Positions 12,821 through 25,577 of a stretch of 64,000 nt of DNA are shown here, piece after piece (the stretch's first letter is position 1; the number at the start of each line of letters is the position of its first letter). The DNA comes from Toxotes chatareus. Its lineage: Eukaryota > Chordata > Actinopteri > Toxotidae. The position numbers were made by a program, and so were the translations under genes. The notes below the pieces were generated by a model. It saw only the letters and a program-made list of their open reading frames with translations, had not been told where the DNA came from and ran no database searches. The stretch is taken from assembly GCA_016801885.1 (NCBI GenBank), contig CM028891.1:15103017-15167016 (forward strand), in the 5' to 3' direction.

Positions 12821-15800
12821 TAAATTAAATACTAGTCTGTGCTCATGTCTTTTGGACTTTTTGGTCATTTTTAAAGGGCTACAGCCAAATGATAAAGCAT
12901 TACACTTTGATACAAAGACAGAAAGCAACAGACTGCAAATATCAGCCAGCAATGCATCGCTACGAGAGCTGCTATTCTTGGGCTTCAAAATAAACTTGAA
13001 AGCTCCCGAGAAAGCGGATGTGAACGAGGCTAATGCCCCTCACGGTGCTCAGTGATGCAGTGAGTGTCTTCACCATGCTGTCATTGACCGAAGTGATCAA
13101 ATCATTTTCTTGACTAATGGCCACTTCCCCTCCCCAAGGAGAAAGCAAATCTGTGGCTGATGCATGCGCTGTTCTCACCGCCAGGGACACAACTTTGATC
13201 TGATTAATTTATTCAAACAGGACAACTGTCTGGGTAAATCATCACATGGAAAGCCTTAGAACTATTATCCATTCCCCTAATCAGTGTGATGAAAATGTTC
13301 TATTCATTGAAGCATGCCTCGGAAAAGACAGTGTTGCCAAAGATAAAAATCAATCTGTAATTGAGCCGTATGCACAGAAAATGTATGGCAGGGTGGGGTT
13401 ATATTTGGTCTTCAGCGTCAAACAGTGTTACGATTACAATGAATAACTGATTGAGTGAAAAGAACTGTGTTCTTTTCTTTTCCATGTGCTTTACTGACTG
13501 TTCTTTAAAAGACAATAAAAAGAGCTGATTAATTTCTCTACAGAGAAAAGAAATGCATTCATTTCGGGCCCAAAGTAACTTGAGTTCCAGAGTGTAGTGA
13601 GTTTGAACAACGTAAGTGGATCATGCAAATCAATTGCTGCCTTATCACATTTAAAGCTTGAGCATGTTGGCTCTCAGCACTGGTGGGCCACTTGAGGATT
13701 CCTGAACGGCCGCTTTACTGTTCACCCAGGAATAGAAGTGGTAATTATTCTTCCTCTGTCTCTGGAGATTTCTCTGAGTCACTGGTACATGTTAAAATTG
13801 TTCCAGCGAAGTTGCATTTAAAGCGGCAGAAAATGGGCAACAGCAAAGAACAAAGTGTATCCTTTGCAGCTGTTTTGTGACAGGAAAGTTGGTAACCTTG
13901 TGTTCAAAATTTTCGTCCTTCATTAACTGATCCTGCTTTTATGATGTTGAGTCATAGCATTTATGTCACAACTCATTGATTTATTCCCATTTTATAATGG
14001 TAAAACTGCAGGGAGGATTAATAAGATCATTTAGTTATAGCAAGTTATATTTGATTATATCTGCCCAAAACACCAATGTCTTTGACCACTTGAGGAGCAG
14101 AAAAAACAACCTATAAACACAACACTGACACATAATCACCATTTTGGGTTGGGCTTCTGAGCACCTGTAAAGTTTAAGTCTAATGTTCATTCTGCTTTTA
14201 GCTTCATTTTGGTCTCCACCAAAACAAAATGTGAAAGTGAAAACATTTGGCTCTATAACTTCTAAATTCTATGTTCAGCTGGTTTGCCTGTCTACGGTTT
14301 GGTGCTGAGCTGGTTATGTACAGTGAGTCTCATTTTTCTTCTCGCTGAACCTAATTAGGATTTATGAGATTTGATTTCCAGCTATCAAAACAACTCTGAA
14401 ATGTCCTAAATTCTTCAGGCTTGTCTGAAAAACCAACAGTTGTGCTTTGTTCTGCTACAGTCTGCCTGGATTAACACCAAGAGAAAAAAAAAAGCAGCCT
14501 AAAGCTCAAATCTCTCTCCCAAAACGTTGTAGCATACATCATAATAAATATTGTATGAGCTGTGTCGTATTGCCTGGAGATAATCTGTAGGTAACTAATA
14601 GTTATGTTCAGAAATTTCATACAATAACCTCACCATTGATTATTGTCAGTGCATTCATTGTTCAGAAGGATGAGGCCTTCTTCTGACCCCCAAACTTCAG
14701 TTTATTTCACATTCCCCTGGCAAAGTCTGCTAATTAGAGGTCATATCGAAAGGCCATTCTGAAAATATTTATAGTACTGGTCTCTGTTCGAACTGTAATT
14801 CTGCTTATTTTCTATGTATTTCCATTCACAGCAGTGGCTGTTTTCTCATCCCAGCTTCTCATTTTTCCTGGTGTTACAATAAATTCTCCCTGTCTCTCAA
14901 AACAAAAGATGCATAAAATCTGATATTCTTTTTTTTTTCCCCTCAACAGTCATCTCTCGCTTTTTTATAAAGTCTACTGGAAAGTTAGAGTTTGTGTAAA
15001 ACACGAACTTTTTGATCTGGTTTTCTAGATCTCTGAGTGTATGCTGAGCCTCTTGTAGAGTGATAAGAAAGTGAGGAACACCAGATTAAATGGGCTCAGG
15101 GTTCAGCCTGAAAGTGCAGTGGTGCTTACTGGTCACTGTCATCCACTAAGTCTTCTTTTTCCTCACTGCTTTTTGTTTAGTACACTTGGCCTCTGTCGTC
15201 TCTGAGCTCAGAAAATAATTCTCAAACTGTGAGATGAATGAGATGCCACATGAACTTCTATGATGATTTTCTTCAAACCCTTTTTTATTTGCTGTGATTA
15301 GAAGACATTTACTGGAACTTGTGACTGCAAACAAAAGAAAATAACCCAAACACAGCTGCTGTACAAAAACAAGGCTTGTATGGAGTTTCATCATTCAGAC
15401 TAGAGGCCCCCACACTGACAAAGGAACAAGAGGATTTTCAGATACACACACAAAAAAAAACATATTATTCTTTTGAAAAAGTGATGAAGTCAAATGTGAC
15501 CATCACCAGCACAACTCACAGAGCATTTGGCTCAAGACACTTAAGTGAGCTCCTAGGCAATCAGCACTGGCCAATCAGGAGGAAGGAGATAACAGGCAGG
15601 AGGTGTTTTCAATGAACTCGTCAGCCAGCTGTGTGTGCTGAGAAATTCCATCCAAAAACCTTAGAGTCCTCAGGCCTAGAGTATCTGGACAACTTTGTAG
15701 ACAGTCCGTGTGTGCACACAAATGCTTATGTAAGTATAAATGTGCATTTACACAAACATAAACAGAATATATATAAAATAGAATAAACATTACAACATCA

Positions 15801-16274
15801 CATAAAAACAAGTATGAGACAACTCCTCAGTACAACCACAGTTTTTTTTTTTTTTTTTCAAAAATCCATTTGTACTCTCACTGGATTTGTCTCTGATTCA
15901 CATCACAACTTTCAAGAGGTTTAATAATCTTTGAGATGGCTGAAAATGAGACCTGTAAGACCGGAATACTGTCTTGCAGCATACAGATTTCACCTATTGG
16001 TAGGACCACTGCAACATGAAATAAATATTGTACATGGGCATAGTACATCGGGGCTGTACTGTGCTTTGACTATATTTCCTACCATACTGTTTTTGTTTCT
16101 TTAATTCACTTTGCAACTTGGAGCAAATGGGAAGTTGAGGCTTTGTCGCATTACTCATTGTTTCAAGCTGTTTGAGTTCCTGTTTTAAAGAGCAACAGTC
16201 GCAGTGAGCACAGGTTTTGCAGTCGTGATGGCTTTGTCAGAAGTTTTACTGAAAAGAAGTAAGCAGGGGACAAA
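12821..16274. other. no gene seen; AT-rich unique DNA
   Basis: Contains T tracts near 14930 and 15842-15858. Short frames only (up to 85 codons), none with a recognisable domain. Confidence 0.5.
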
Positions 16275-16708
16275 GCCTCTCCCTGGATATGTTTGTCCCG
16301 TCATCTGCCCAGACCTGCCATCTTCCATCCGCCTACCAGATGTCACCAGACATTTTTTCTGTCTCTATTCCCTCCTGCTCACCTGTTTCTTCTTTTCAAT
16401 CACCTGTGTCTCCCTGCCCACTCTCACACCTGTTCCCAGTTACCTCATCACCTCAGCCGCTGTTTAAACCTGCCATTGTAACCAGCTGCTCGTCGGTTTG
16501 TATGTTTATGTTCAGGTGTGTTTTCCCTCTGTACCTGCTGCCTGTGTGTATTATCTTGTTGCCCGTACCTGTCTGCTTGCCTGTCTATCCACCTACCTGC
16601 TTGTCAACCCATCTGCCTGTCAACCTTATTCCATCCATTAAAGCAACTTCACTTCATCAGCCTGTCTTTGAGTCCTCAATATCTGTGCTGTTACCAGAAC
16701 TCCTGACA
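16275..16708 (+). mobile_element. LTR-like sequence, probably a solo Gypsy LTR
   Basis: The region is pyrimidine-rich on the plus strand with repeated 'cacctgttcc', 'cctgtctgc' and 'ctacctgc' blocks. A TATA-like 'ctgtttaaacctg' lies near 16465, and a polyadenylation-like 'ccattaaagcaac' near 16636. The family tail 'cctgtctttgagtcc' follows, ending in '..tcctgaca' at 16708. This layout (U3, TATA, polyA signal, ..ACA end) matches fish Gypsy LTRs as I remember them. The 145-codon Cys/Ser/Leu-rich frame (16289-16726) is an artefact of this LTR. Confidence 0.5.
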
Positions 16709-16929
16709 TACTGGCCAGCCTCCTAACCCTTTAATGCACAAATATAAATCCCCCTCTATGTTCTAGGCTACATTGATATGAGACAAGGTAAGTAGATATA
16801 TAAGACATATGATATATTTTATATTTAAGACACTGTAGTGTGACTTGTGAATACATTTTCTTTTAAATTCTCAGTTGATGGACAGCTCTGGTGACAAAGT
16901 TTTGTGAAGTTGGCATGACTTTCTTGTGT
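16709..16929. other. no gene seen
   Basis: Short AT-rich spacer. Confidence 0.5.
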
Positions 16930-17170
16930 TTCCAGTTTCCTCCCACAGTGCACAAGCATGGATTAGATTGGACAGGATTCATTCATAAGAGGGTACGAGA
17001 ATGAAGAAGCATAAGAGAAAAAGACTTGATTATAAGGGTCTGTTTATCTCTGTTGGCCCTCTTATGTACTCACAACCTGTCTAGGGTATTTCCCTGACTT
17101 TTGCCCAGTACATACTGGGACAGGCTCCAGACCCACAGCACCATGAAAGGGGATTAGAGAAAATAAATGT
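16930..17170 (+). repeat. 3' half of the same dispersed repeat as at 388-540
   Basis: Contains 'tttcctcccacagtgcacaa', 'gtctgtttatctctgttggc', 'cacaacctgtctagggta', 'tgacttttgcccagtacata' and 'ctgggacaggctccagaccc', ending 'atgaaaggggattagagaa'. These are the successive blocks of the family's 3' half. It is truncated at the 5' side and is followed directly by a TG microsatellite, as is often seen for this family. Confidence 0.7.
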
Positions 17171-17180
17171 GCTTTCCCAT

Positions 17181-17244
17181 GTGTGTGTCTGTGTGTTTGT
17201 GTTTGCGTGTGCATGCGTGTGTGTGTGTGTGTGTGTGTGCGTGC
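17181..17244. repeat. (TG)n microsatellite, compound
   Basis: Interrupted GT run with TGTGTT and TGCATG variants. The longest pure stretch is about 24 nt near 17217-17239. Confidence 0.95.
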
Positions 17245-19630
17245 ATAAGCATGCATGCTGGGTCTGAAAGATCAAAGAGTGACATCAAATTCATTGAGTT
17301 GCTTTTCTGTCAGCCTCTAAACAGTCCTCTCTCAGCATCCCACTGTGTTATTAGAAGCAGCCAGAAAGACAGGAAGGAAGGAAATAGGAAAGCGCTATAA
17401 CTCAAATTGCCACCCAGAGAATGCATCTCAAACTGAACGTGATCAGATAGAGGGCGGACATTACCATTTCTATTAAAGCTATTTTGCCTCCAGCAAAGCA
17501 GTCCACCGTCTGTCTCCGTAGAAGTAATCTTTTTTTTTTTTCCTCCACCAGTAAAATAGGGCACTTTGTCATAGATTTGAAAAAAAAAAAAAAAAAAACA
17601 TCTAGGGTACATTTATAATTCATAGAAAATGTGTGATTTTCAAGAACTTGTTTGCATGCATGTTTGTGTCTCTCTCTGTCTCTGTGCAGCCAAGAATTCT
17701 ATTTGAGTCAGAAAGCCAGTGGTGGAGCCAACAGTGAATGGGAGGTCCACCTCAGTCTTATGCTCCATTAGCAGTCAGTGTGTAATAGCACGGGTGGACA
17801 TGTGTTCAGTACAGATAACAGAAGTGGCTGAGACTGTGACAGAGAGAGAGACAGCCCTAACAGACTGGCCCTGATGTTCCAGCACCAATAACACCTCTGC
17901 CTCGTTCTCTCCCACACCCTCCCTCCCTCTCCCTTTGAGAGACAGTCCCTTTCTAATATCTGTAGGTATGACAGAGCCAAAGAGAAAGATGGAGAAAGGG
18001 CTGGGAAAGCTCCTTGGGCTGGAAGTTATCTGGTTATATAGCAATTATTAGGCCAGACTCTGACTAATTGATTTAACAACTCTATGCAGATCTTTACCTC
18101 ATTCAACCCAGAGCAGCTTCTGGGACTTCTGGATTATGCAGACTGCACTGAGGCGTCACTGTTGCTTTATTCACATTGAATCTTATTCATATTACATTTC
18201 TGTTGTGCCACTGCTTTGACAACATGCCCACATGGATACACTTAAACTAATTTTGAACTTTAATATTTATAGCTCGTGTATGAAATAAGGAAAATCATAA
18301 AATTAAAATACAGGTTCGTTGCCGGGACAAAAACAAACATAGTTTGCAATTCAGATGGGTCTTCTTTTGATTGCTGATCGCTGAACCTGTCTAAGTCAGT
18401 GAAGATGTTTTTTAGTGTAGTATTAAATTTGACATTTCTACTGGTCCACATGGAAAGAAAAGGCCACCCACACTGACATTTAAAATGAAATTTCTGAGCG
18501 ATCAGTGCATCAAAATTCCAAGTCATCAGGCCGGAAACACAAACTGGCACAGCAGGTGTTCAGCAAAAAGAAACCATCCCTTTTAAGAACTTATCTTTGA
18601 CTGAAGCTTTAAAGTCCATAAAATATTACAGAATCAAATATTGCAATGAAAAATGGTTGCTAGCACTGTTGATCCCACTGAGAATTAACACCCCGGCTTG
18701 AGGCACTTTTCAGATTTCATCTCGCTCTTTGATGGTCCATATGGTTGAGTCTCAGTAGATCTCAAGAGGGGCATCTCTGGATTCACGAGCTCTGACAGTC
18801 CTCAGAGTAGACTGAGAAAATGAAATGTAAATCTTCATTAAAGACTAGACTGATATTCACTACCAGTTGTTTTAGTAAAAATATATTTCATGCAGTAGCG
18901 AATGCTGTAATTAAATTTAAATGAATTAATGTACAGTGCTTTAGTCACTGGCTAAATACAAAGGTGTAACTAGAGATGCTCCTAACATTAAAGTAATAAT
19001 AGGTCTTTAGTCACTGATGATCTTCTGTGCTGATTCTCTCACTGAACTCAACAGGAAGATTAGCCCATAAAATTGCACTTGTTAGTGGCAAATTATCCAT
19101 TTAAAGTGTTGTGGCAGGAAGTTTTGTCCTCCTCAGTCTATTTTCTGTACAAGTAACCAACAGAATTGACTTTCAGTTCCAGGAATATTACACTCTTCGC
19201 CTAAAGGAGGTTATTTTTTGATCCACACCTTATTGTCGTTGTCTGTCTGAAGGAGATTTAAACAACCGGTGAACAGTTTCTTTTTTTTTTTTTTTTTTCT
19301 TTTTCCTGGAAATCTGGCAGGTGGTAGGCCTTTTCTTCTGCTGAATGACTTTCAGATCTCAGATATCGTCCTTTAATGTACTTCATTCTGTTCCTCCTGC
19401 ATTACAGTGTGACAGTGACAAACACAAAGGCAACAACAAAAGGTTTACTGTGATGGATCACTTATCTTGAGCAGGCTAGTTAGTCTCTTCTAGCTGATTT
19501 TTATTGATAGCCAAAGTCTCTTCTACAGTCAGTTTCTTAGAGAGTTTCTGTCATCAAGCTTAAATATTAGATTTTTAGCCAGATTTTAGTCACAGCAACT
19601 GGAATGGTAACATCTATCTGTCAGTGTGTG
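17245..19630. other. no gene seen
   Basis: Contains an A tract at 17580-17598 and a T tract at 19281-19298. The open frames around 17310-17620 read through these homopolymers and are not coding. Confidence 0.5.
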
Positions 19631-19825
19631 GGGCCACCACTTTGGCCATGATGGCTTGCCATGTAATTTTGTACAAACATTTGTGTACAGAAGATAAATC
19701 CTACTTATTTTGGTGACTTTTCCTCCAGTGCCACCATGAGCTGGACGTTTGTGGCTCAAAGGGAAATAAAACATGTCAACAAACCAGCTCATGGAATCCC
19801 ATGAAATTTGCCACAGATTTTCAAC
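19631..19825 (+). repeat. second copy of the 10205-10605 repeat family
   Basis: Blocks 'ggcttgccatgtaatttt', 'acaaacatttgtgtacagaa', 'gataaatcctacttattttg', 'tccagtgccaccatgagctg' and 'ggaatcccatgaaatttgcc' follow the family order. Only the proximal part of the element remains. Confidence 0.6.
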
Positions 19826-22800
19826 ATTCGTCCGTCTGAAATTCGCTTTGCATTTAATCTGAACAGATTTTCAGACATTGAATAAAACAAAATAAGCATT
19901 GCACACTTTGAGTTTGGCTCTTGAGAAAGTCTGTGCTTAATCTATGTTTGTTTTAGTTGTGTTCTTGCTCCTATGTCAGATATTTCCAGATATTTTAGAA
20001 GCTGACTCACGACTGGCTATTCTCATATACTGCAAGAGCAATGAAAGCAACTGCTGTTTCTGCTGTTGCCCAGGTAAAAGCAAAGTTTACCTGAACTTCT
20101 GATTTATCAATCTCTTTCTCTTTCTGTTTTGTGTTCTCCACTGCAAACACAAGCAGCTTGCAGTCATGGAATACCCAAGCAGATATGAAACAAAGACTTG
20201 AGAGAATGGTTTGGATAGATTTTCTTTATAGTTTTGGACCTACAAAGCAAGCCAAAGGTTAATTAACTCAGTGCAGATGGGCTGCAATGGAGTTCATCTA
20301 AAGTGACAAAGATAATGAGATGAGGAAAACACTTAATTACTCCAGTATCATCCTTAAATAGGAGCAAACATGCACTGAGATTTCTGTTTGCCAGAGGACA
20401 TTGTGATTAATTAGATCTACATTTGCTGTACATGAATTTGCATTTATATTTACATTTAGCTATCCATACAGGGAGTGACTTACATGACTCTGTCCAGGGA
20501 GCCCATATGTCTCTTCAGCAGTGCAACCAATAATGGAGTGAATGAAATGATTGTTATTAATTATGTAACACACACACACAAAAAGTTTTTTTTTTCTTTG
20601 GTGCTTTGAAATGTACTTTTAGGGACCCTGAACAGTAATATTTGATGTAGCCTGACCAACACACTTTCAAGCTTAATAAAAAAAACAGACATTTTCTAAT
20701 AGAGCAGTGAGTCCTCCTCGATGGCAAACAGTCTGTTCAGAGCCATCACAGTTTAGGAGTCAGGTTCAGGTCGCATTTATCAGTAAGAATAAGAAACTAT
20801 TTATTCCAAAAGGAAATATATATAAATATATATGTTTTTCTTCCTCTGTAAGTAAATTCCCAACAGGCTAACACACATCTTATGGTGAATATAATGGGAA
20901 AATATGACAATAAGTGAGTGTAACTCTCTCCATATTTACTGAAGGACATGCCAAGCTTTTCTTGTATATCATACAATATCTCGAAACTAACAAAGCCTCT
21001 TAAATAATGTACAGAAAAACTGTTTTTGATCAGATATCATGATATATATATATATATATATTGCTCATGATATTTTTTTCTAAAGAGCACAGTGGCTCTC
21101 TGTGTTAAATCCTTCATTTTATCTGAAGTACTGCATCAGTGAGCATAACAATATTCTGTCAGACGGACAGTTTAGCCCATAATTCAGCTCATGGACAAAG
21201 AAAATTTCAGTGACAAACTTACTCACTGTTAACCCTTAGATGCACGAGTCACTGGAACCAGTCCCATCCACAGTAAGTGAGTCAGAAATGACCATATTAA
21301 AATCAGTGTTTTAATCATGATGAATGAATGCTACTGTCATCATTTTGATTAAAGGGATTATTTGAATTGCACAATAGCTTTATTTAAAGTTTAAATCATC
21401 AAATTCTAACTGTTGTGATGTTTATAACCAGGACAGGATGGAATGCTGTTTGTTTTTACTGCCCTAAGGAAGAAAATTAAAGAAAGATTGAATTGCAAAG
21501 CTCTAAAATAAAAGCAGGTTTTTGCTGGACAAACTCTAATTAAAAACCTTTCAGTCATAACAAAAAGAAACTTGTGTTAACATAACAAGCAGCACTGTTG
21601 GCTGGTTGATCTCTTTCATCCTACTTGCCAGTACATGAATGGGTGTTGCCAGTTGAGCCAGTTTTATCTGCTTTGCTTGGAAATTGGAAACAAAGTGTGC
21701 AAATGTTATGGGAAAGAAACTGTTGCACCCAAAGCAAACAACAACAGCTTTTCCCTTTGTAATTCAAAGACCACACATCTCTAACCCGGATGTCCAGTCT
21801 GATATGTCAGAAAAGGCAAGAAAAAAAGAAAAAGAGAGAAGACAGTTTGAATAGCAAAGCAAAGAGACAAAGATAATAGGTTTTTAACTGGTTGAGAAAT
21901 AAGACCCCGAAGTTTTGATTCTGGCCGTCTGGCAGGGTTTTACTTTTTTTTTTTTTCTGTTCTGTGTGGCAACATTACAACTGTTAGAAAAACAAGAAAC
22001 CAAAGGAGAAACAAAGAAAATAAAAGTTATGAAATCCCCAAAACTATCAAAAAAAGAGGCTTGTTTTTAAAATCACATTATACACTTGCTGAACTCTAAA
22101 GGGCTTGAAAGATGTTAAAGCTCAGTAAAACAGAGCAGCAGTTTATCCACTTTTGAACACAAACACAGCTCGCGCAGTGTTAAGATGCTGGATTCCTGTT
22201 CTCACAACTGGCATAAATCAGCATGCACATCCCTCATCCAGATGGAAGGATTTGTACGTATGGGAAAGGAATGAAACAAAATACGGGGAAGACAGGCTTG
22301 TCAGTCTTGGAGGAGGGTGATAGGATGTGATTTCTGGACGGAGAGCGCGCTGGCACAGATGTCACTGATGAACAGGTGTAGGGAAGATAGGATGGAAACA
22401 TGGAATTATTTCGCTGATGAATAGGAATAGGTCATTTTCACCCAGATGTGAGCTGTCAGAGGTTTCTCCTTTCTTTGCACATGGGGGGACTGATAATGTG
22501 GGGTTGTTCAAAGTTCTTGATGTCTAATTAAACCCTAGCATGAGGCCAGTTCCCGTCTTCATCACAGGCTCTTTGCTTCTCATGGAATATTCTTTCTTTC
22601 CAATTTTTCAGTGCATTACGTGGTAAGACTGCTCCTAATAGGTGGTCAGGACTACAGTGTGCATGAAGCATATTAGCATGCAGCGTGGCACGTGGCACAG
22701 TCTCATCAGCTTGTCAAACTAAATTACAGGTGCAGAATACACAGTGAATCATTCATAACCTCACACTGTCCTCCCTGGTCTCCAACTGCTTCCTCTTTGT

Positions 22801-24189
22801 TTAGCCACAGCGCTCTATTGGAGTCTCATCCAATCAATGTAATTGCAGGTGATTGTTTGACTCAATCCAGTGCCTTCTTACAATCACTGCTACGATCAAT
22901 AGCTATTGCTCCCATCCTCCCGCTGTCACAGTAAAGGATTATTCAGGCATGCGACAAGAAGAGAAATTATTTTATGTGAAGATTTATCTGATTATTTCTG
23001 AAGGATTAAACATTTTTATACCCACAGAGAGCAGGTCCTGTCTTTGATACAATGCTTTTGTTACGTCTTGCGTAATGCATTATGAATTGACTGCATTATT
23101 TAACAAGCCATACATAAAAATCCTGATACTGGAAAGCAAGACCTCTTCCTCTTTAACTGCCTCCTCTATCTTTTCATATTTAATACTGTATCAGCTACAG
23201 AGAATGAGGTCTTTGTCTTGGAGAAATTTGCATTAAATACTACACTTGTCTCTTTGCTTTTACTGCTTTTAATGATTCTCCTCATCCAGCCTTTTACATT
23301 ATAGGTGACATGAGACTTCAGAGTTCAGAAACAAAGGATTTGACTGCTCAGCATTGCACTGAAGTCTTGTGAGGTACGTGTAGCTTTTTCATAATGAGCT
23401 TTGTAATAACACAGGGAAATTAATCACTTGTGATTGCGCCATTTGTGGGCCAGCGATAACGATCATTGAACGAATGAAGTTGCCTGAAATTATGAAAATA
23501 GATTTTAGAAAGTGGCTAAATATTCCTAATGTGAGGCCATAGTCAGAGTCAGATATTTCTTTGGGAGCTAAAAAAAACAAAAAAACAACTTTGTATCTGC
23601 TGCAGTAATTATATGTGATTTATTAGATGCTGTGTTTGCAAATCCTCTCATTAGATTCTTTAATAATGAACTTTGATGCTACAGACAACTATGCAGAGCT
23701 CTGTCTGGATTCTCTTCCAGCACGCTGACAGGCTGCTAATCCTCCCCTCTCATATCAGCTTCTTCTAAAATCACGGCTTAGTTTTCATCAAGCTGGGCCA
23801 GTTGATGGTAATGAGCTTGGCATTTTCAGAGCCATAATGATACGGGTTATAGTATAGGACACTGAGAAACTTATATCCATTCCATATTTACACTGACAGA
23901 TCAGATCTCTGTTTTTCTTATTTTATATCGGTGGCATCTTTAAAATTAAATCTCTCCTCTGGATGTGCAAACTACTAATGGGTTGAGCAACCAGCAATAA
24001 AAGCAAATATTCATCTAAGAGGAGATAAGTAATTGCAGCTATTTTTGGAGCATATTGAAATGTCAGAATATAATACGACAGGCTGTGTCTGTGTATCTTT
24101 CCTGCTCTGCCTCTTTTTTTGTCCTTTGAATGCTGCTCTTAGATAATGAAACTCAACACGAACTGTACAAGTGTGCTTTGTCTCTGCAT
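19826..24189. other. no gene seen; several candidate conserved blocks
   Basis: Contains a (TA)n at 21042-21061 flanked by inverted ATATCATGA arms. CNE-like blocks lie at 23430-23580 and 23700-23860: AT-rich but non-repetitive, with TAAT and WGATAA-like words. No coding exon is supported. Confidence 0.45.
21042..21061. repeat. (TA)n microsatellite
   Basis: Twenty bases of pure AT alternation; with its flanks it can form a local inverted repeat. Confidence 0.95.
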
Positions 24190-24410
24190 TTCTAGCCAGG
24201 GCAGTGTGTGTCAGCCTTGCACCTCTGCCACGGTGCTGAGCAGTAGCAACGGGCTAAGCTCTGCTGATAGATGGCTTGGCTGCAGGCTGCCAGGTGCTGG
24301 TGCTTCGCCTCGGCTCCCACCGACGCAACGCGACCCTTTAGCCCAAGGGTATGGCTTAGAATGCAGCTATTAGAGCAATCCGGAAGATTTTCACGAGCTC
24401 ATTATAGCCA
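24190..24410. other. CpG-bearing GC-rich island, possible conserved element
   Basis: A block markedly richer in GC and CpG than the surrounding kilobases. It is not a repeat I recognise. Two overlapping plus-strand frames (75 and 82 codons) cross it, with Ser/Cys-rich products and no domain. A near-match to RE1 on the minus strand lies at 24223-24241. It may be an enhancer-type conserved element or a CpG-retaining unmethylated patch. Confidence 0.35.
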
Positions 24411-24420
24411 AGTGTTGAGC

Positions 24421-24450
24421 ACACATGCACACAGACACACACACACACAG
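24421..24450. repeat. (CA)n microsatellite
   Basis: Interrupted ACAC run just downstream of the GC-rich block. Confidence 0.85.
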
Positions 24451-24534
24451 GCAGCTCCACGTATGTGCACACAAACACAGTGGCCACTTAGGATGCAGGT
24501 CCATGAGCACGCAGGGTAGGATTCACTGGAGCTC

Positions 24535-24560
24535 AAAAAAAAAAAAAAAAAAAAAAAAAA
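24535..24560. repeat. A26 homopolymer
   Basis: The longest A tract in the window. No SINE or LINE body or flanking duplication was recognised upstream of it. Confidence 0.9.
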
Positions 24561-25194
24561 TCAGAGCCATGAGACCATGAGATTGGGTACCGTCACCATG
24601 GTGTCTTTGGAAACATTTACAGGAAATTTTACTAAAAACTGGGACAATTTTAGAACAGCGGCATCATTATAGAAAAAGCAGATCAGCAGCAGATTTACTC
24701 CTCAGGCAGGATGGGTTTTTAGGACTATAACAGGTGCACTGTCAGATTCTGAGCCTGTTAATTATGTTTGCTTGTGTGAGTAGAGCTTGTAATTTTGTTT
24801 GCTTCCTCCAATAGCATTCACAGCTTCTTCTGCATTCACTTAAGTAGAGAAATAGATTTTGTCATTGCTGAAAAGCAAGAGAGTATTTTAATGAAATGTT
24901 AGATGGTTTATTATGCAGGTCAGGGTCATTAAAGCCTGCTTAAATAGGTTTGTAATGATGGAAGGTGCTTATAGTGGTGTCATTTAAAATCATAGCTGTT
25001 GACTTTTAGGATCCCAATGTAATCACTTTTTAAATTAAGGATTTTTTTAGTATTTTAGGAATTATGATACCAAATTAAACACAGGTATACTCCATTCCCT
25101 CTGCACACATCCCTGAAGCACATATGTTACAATAGCTCATATATATATGTATGAATATCAGCAGAGAGCTGAGAGTGGAGAGTCACCCAGGAAA

Positions 25195-25290
25195 CACAGA
25201 GCCACAGAGCAATTAAGGGTTTAGTGTCTTGCTCAAGGAGACTTTTAAAGGAGCTGACACTCACAGGGGAACCAGGGACCACCTTTAACA
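25195..25290 (+). repeat. fragment of a dispersed 'ttaagtgtcttgctcaagg' repeat
   Basis: The words 'gagcaattaagggtttagtg', 'tcttgctcaaggaga' and 'gagctgacactcacagg' resemble a dispersed family common in teleost genomes. Only about 100 bp remain, directly abutting the Gypsy remnant. Confidence 0.4.
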
Positions 25291-25340
25291 TGAAGCCTGT
25301 CCCAATTATGACCACTAGAGGCAAGGCAGTAACCGTGACA
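25290..25340 (-). mobile_element. truncated 3' LTR start of the same Gypsy remnant
   Basis: The minus-strand sequence starting TGTCACGGTTACTGCC at 25340 directly follows the polypurine-like tract, as a 3' LTR should. It becomes another repeat after about 50 bp. Confidence 0.45.
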
Positions 25341-25351
25341 GTACCCCTCCC

Positions 25352-25577
25352 TCAGCAAGTGTCTCCAGGTGACCCGCCATGCATGTCGGGGTGCCCCCGG
25401 TGGAAGTCACGGATGAGGGAGCAGTCTAAGATGAGCCGGCAGGATATCCAGCTACGTTCCTCTGGACAATACCTCTCCTGGTCAACAAGGTACTGGCAAC
25501 TGTGGCCTTGGCAATGCACGTCCAGCAACTGCCAGAAGGTTAAGGCAGGATGGTTGCTGATGATCCTGGTGGGTGGA
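25352..25577 (-). pseudogene. Gypsy-type retrotransposon integrase C-terminal chromodomain, remnant
   Basis: Translated on the minus strand from 25577 to the TGA at 25352-25354, this gives about 74 residues. The central stretch reads QYLVDQERYCPEERSW, which fits the chromodomain of chromovirus (Gypsy) integrases, usually written as 'YLVDWEGYGPEERSW'. The aromatic and acidic positions around it are partly lost: the W and G of the usual WEGYG have become Q and R, C replaces G, and the region upstream is degenerate. The stop is followed on the same strand by a purine-rich tract 'gggaggggta' (polypurine-tract position), then TGTCACGG, the usual first bases of a 3' LTR. Only this corner of the element survives; the LTR is cut off within about 50 bp. 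It is non-functional. The overlapping 119-codon plus-strand frame (25224-25583) is its antisense shadow. Confidence 0.75.

Noticed and set aside
14290..14322. Minus-strand 'ctcagcacc' and 'gtagacag' as a split RE1
   Set aside because: The right half has AGACAG instead of GGACAG and the spacing is not one I can defend.
16289..16726. 145-codon Ser/Pro/Cys-rich plus-strand frame
   Set aside because: Explained by the pyrimidine-rich LTR-like repeat.
20430..20490. 'tttacatttagctatccata..gtgacttacatgac' as a copy of a common teleost 'agcgacttacat' repeat
   Set aside because: Similarity covers only about 50 bp and is too weak to call.
24535..24560. A26 tract as the tail of a retroposon
   Set aside because: No SINE or LINE body or target duplication recognised upstream.
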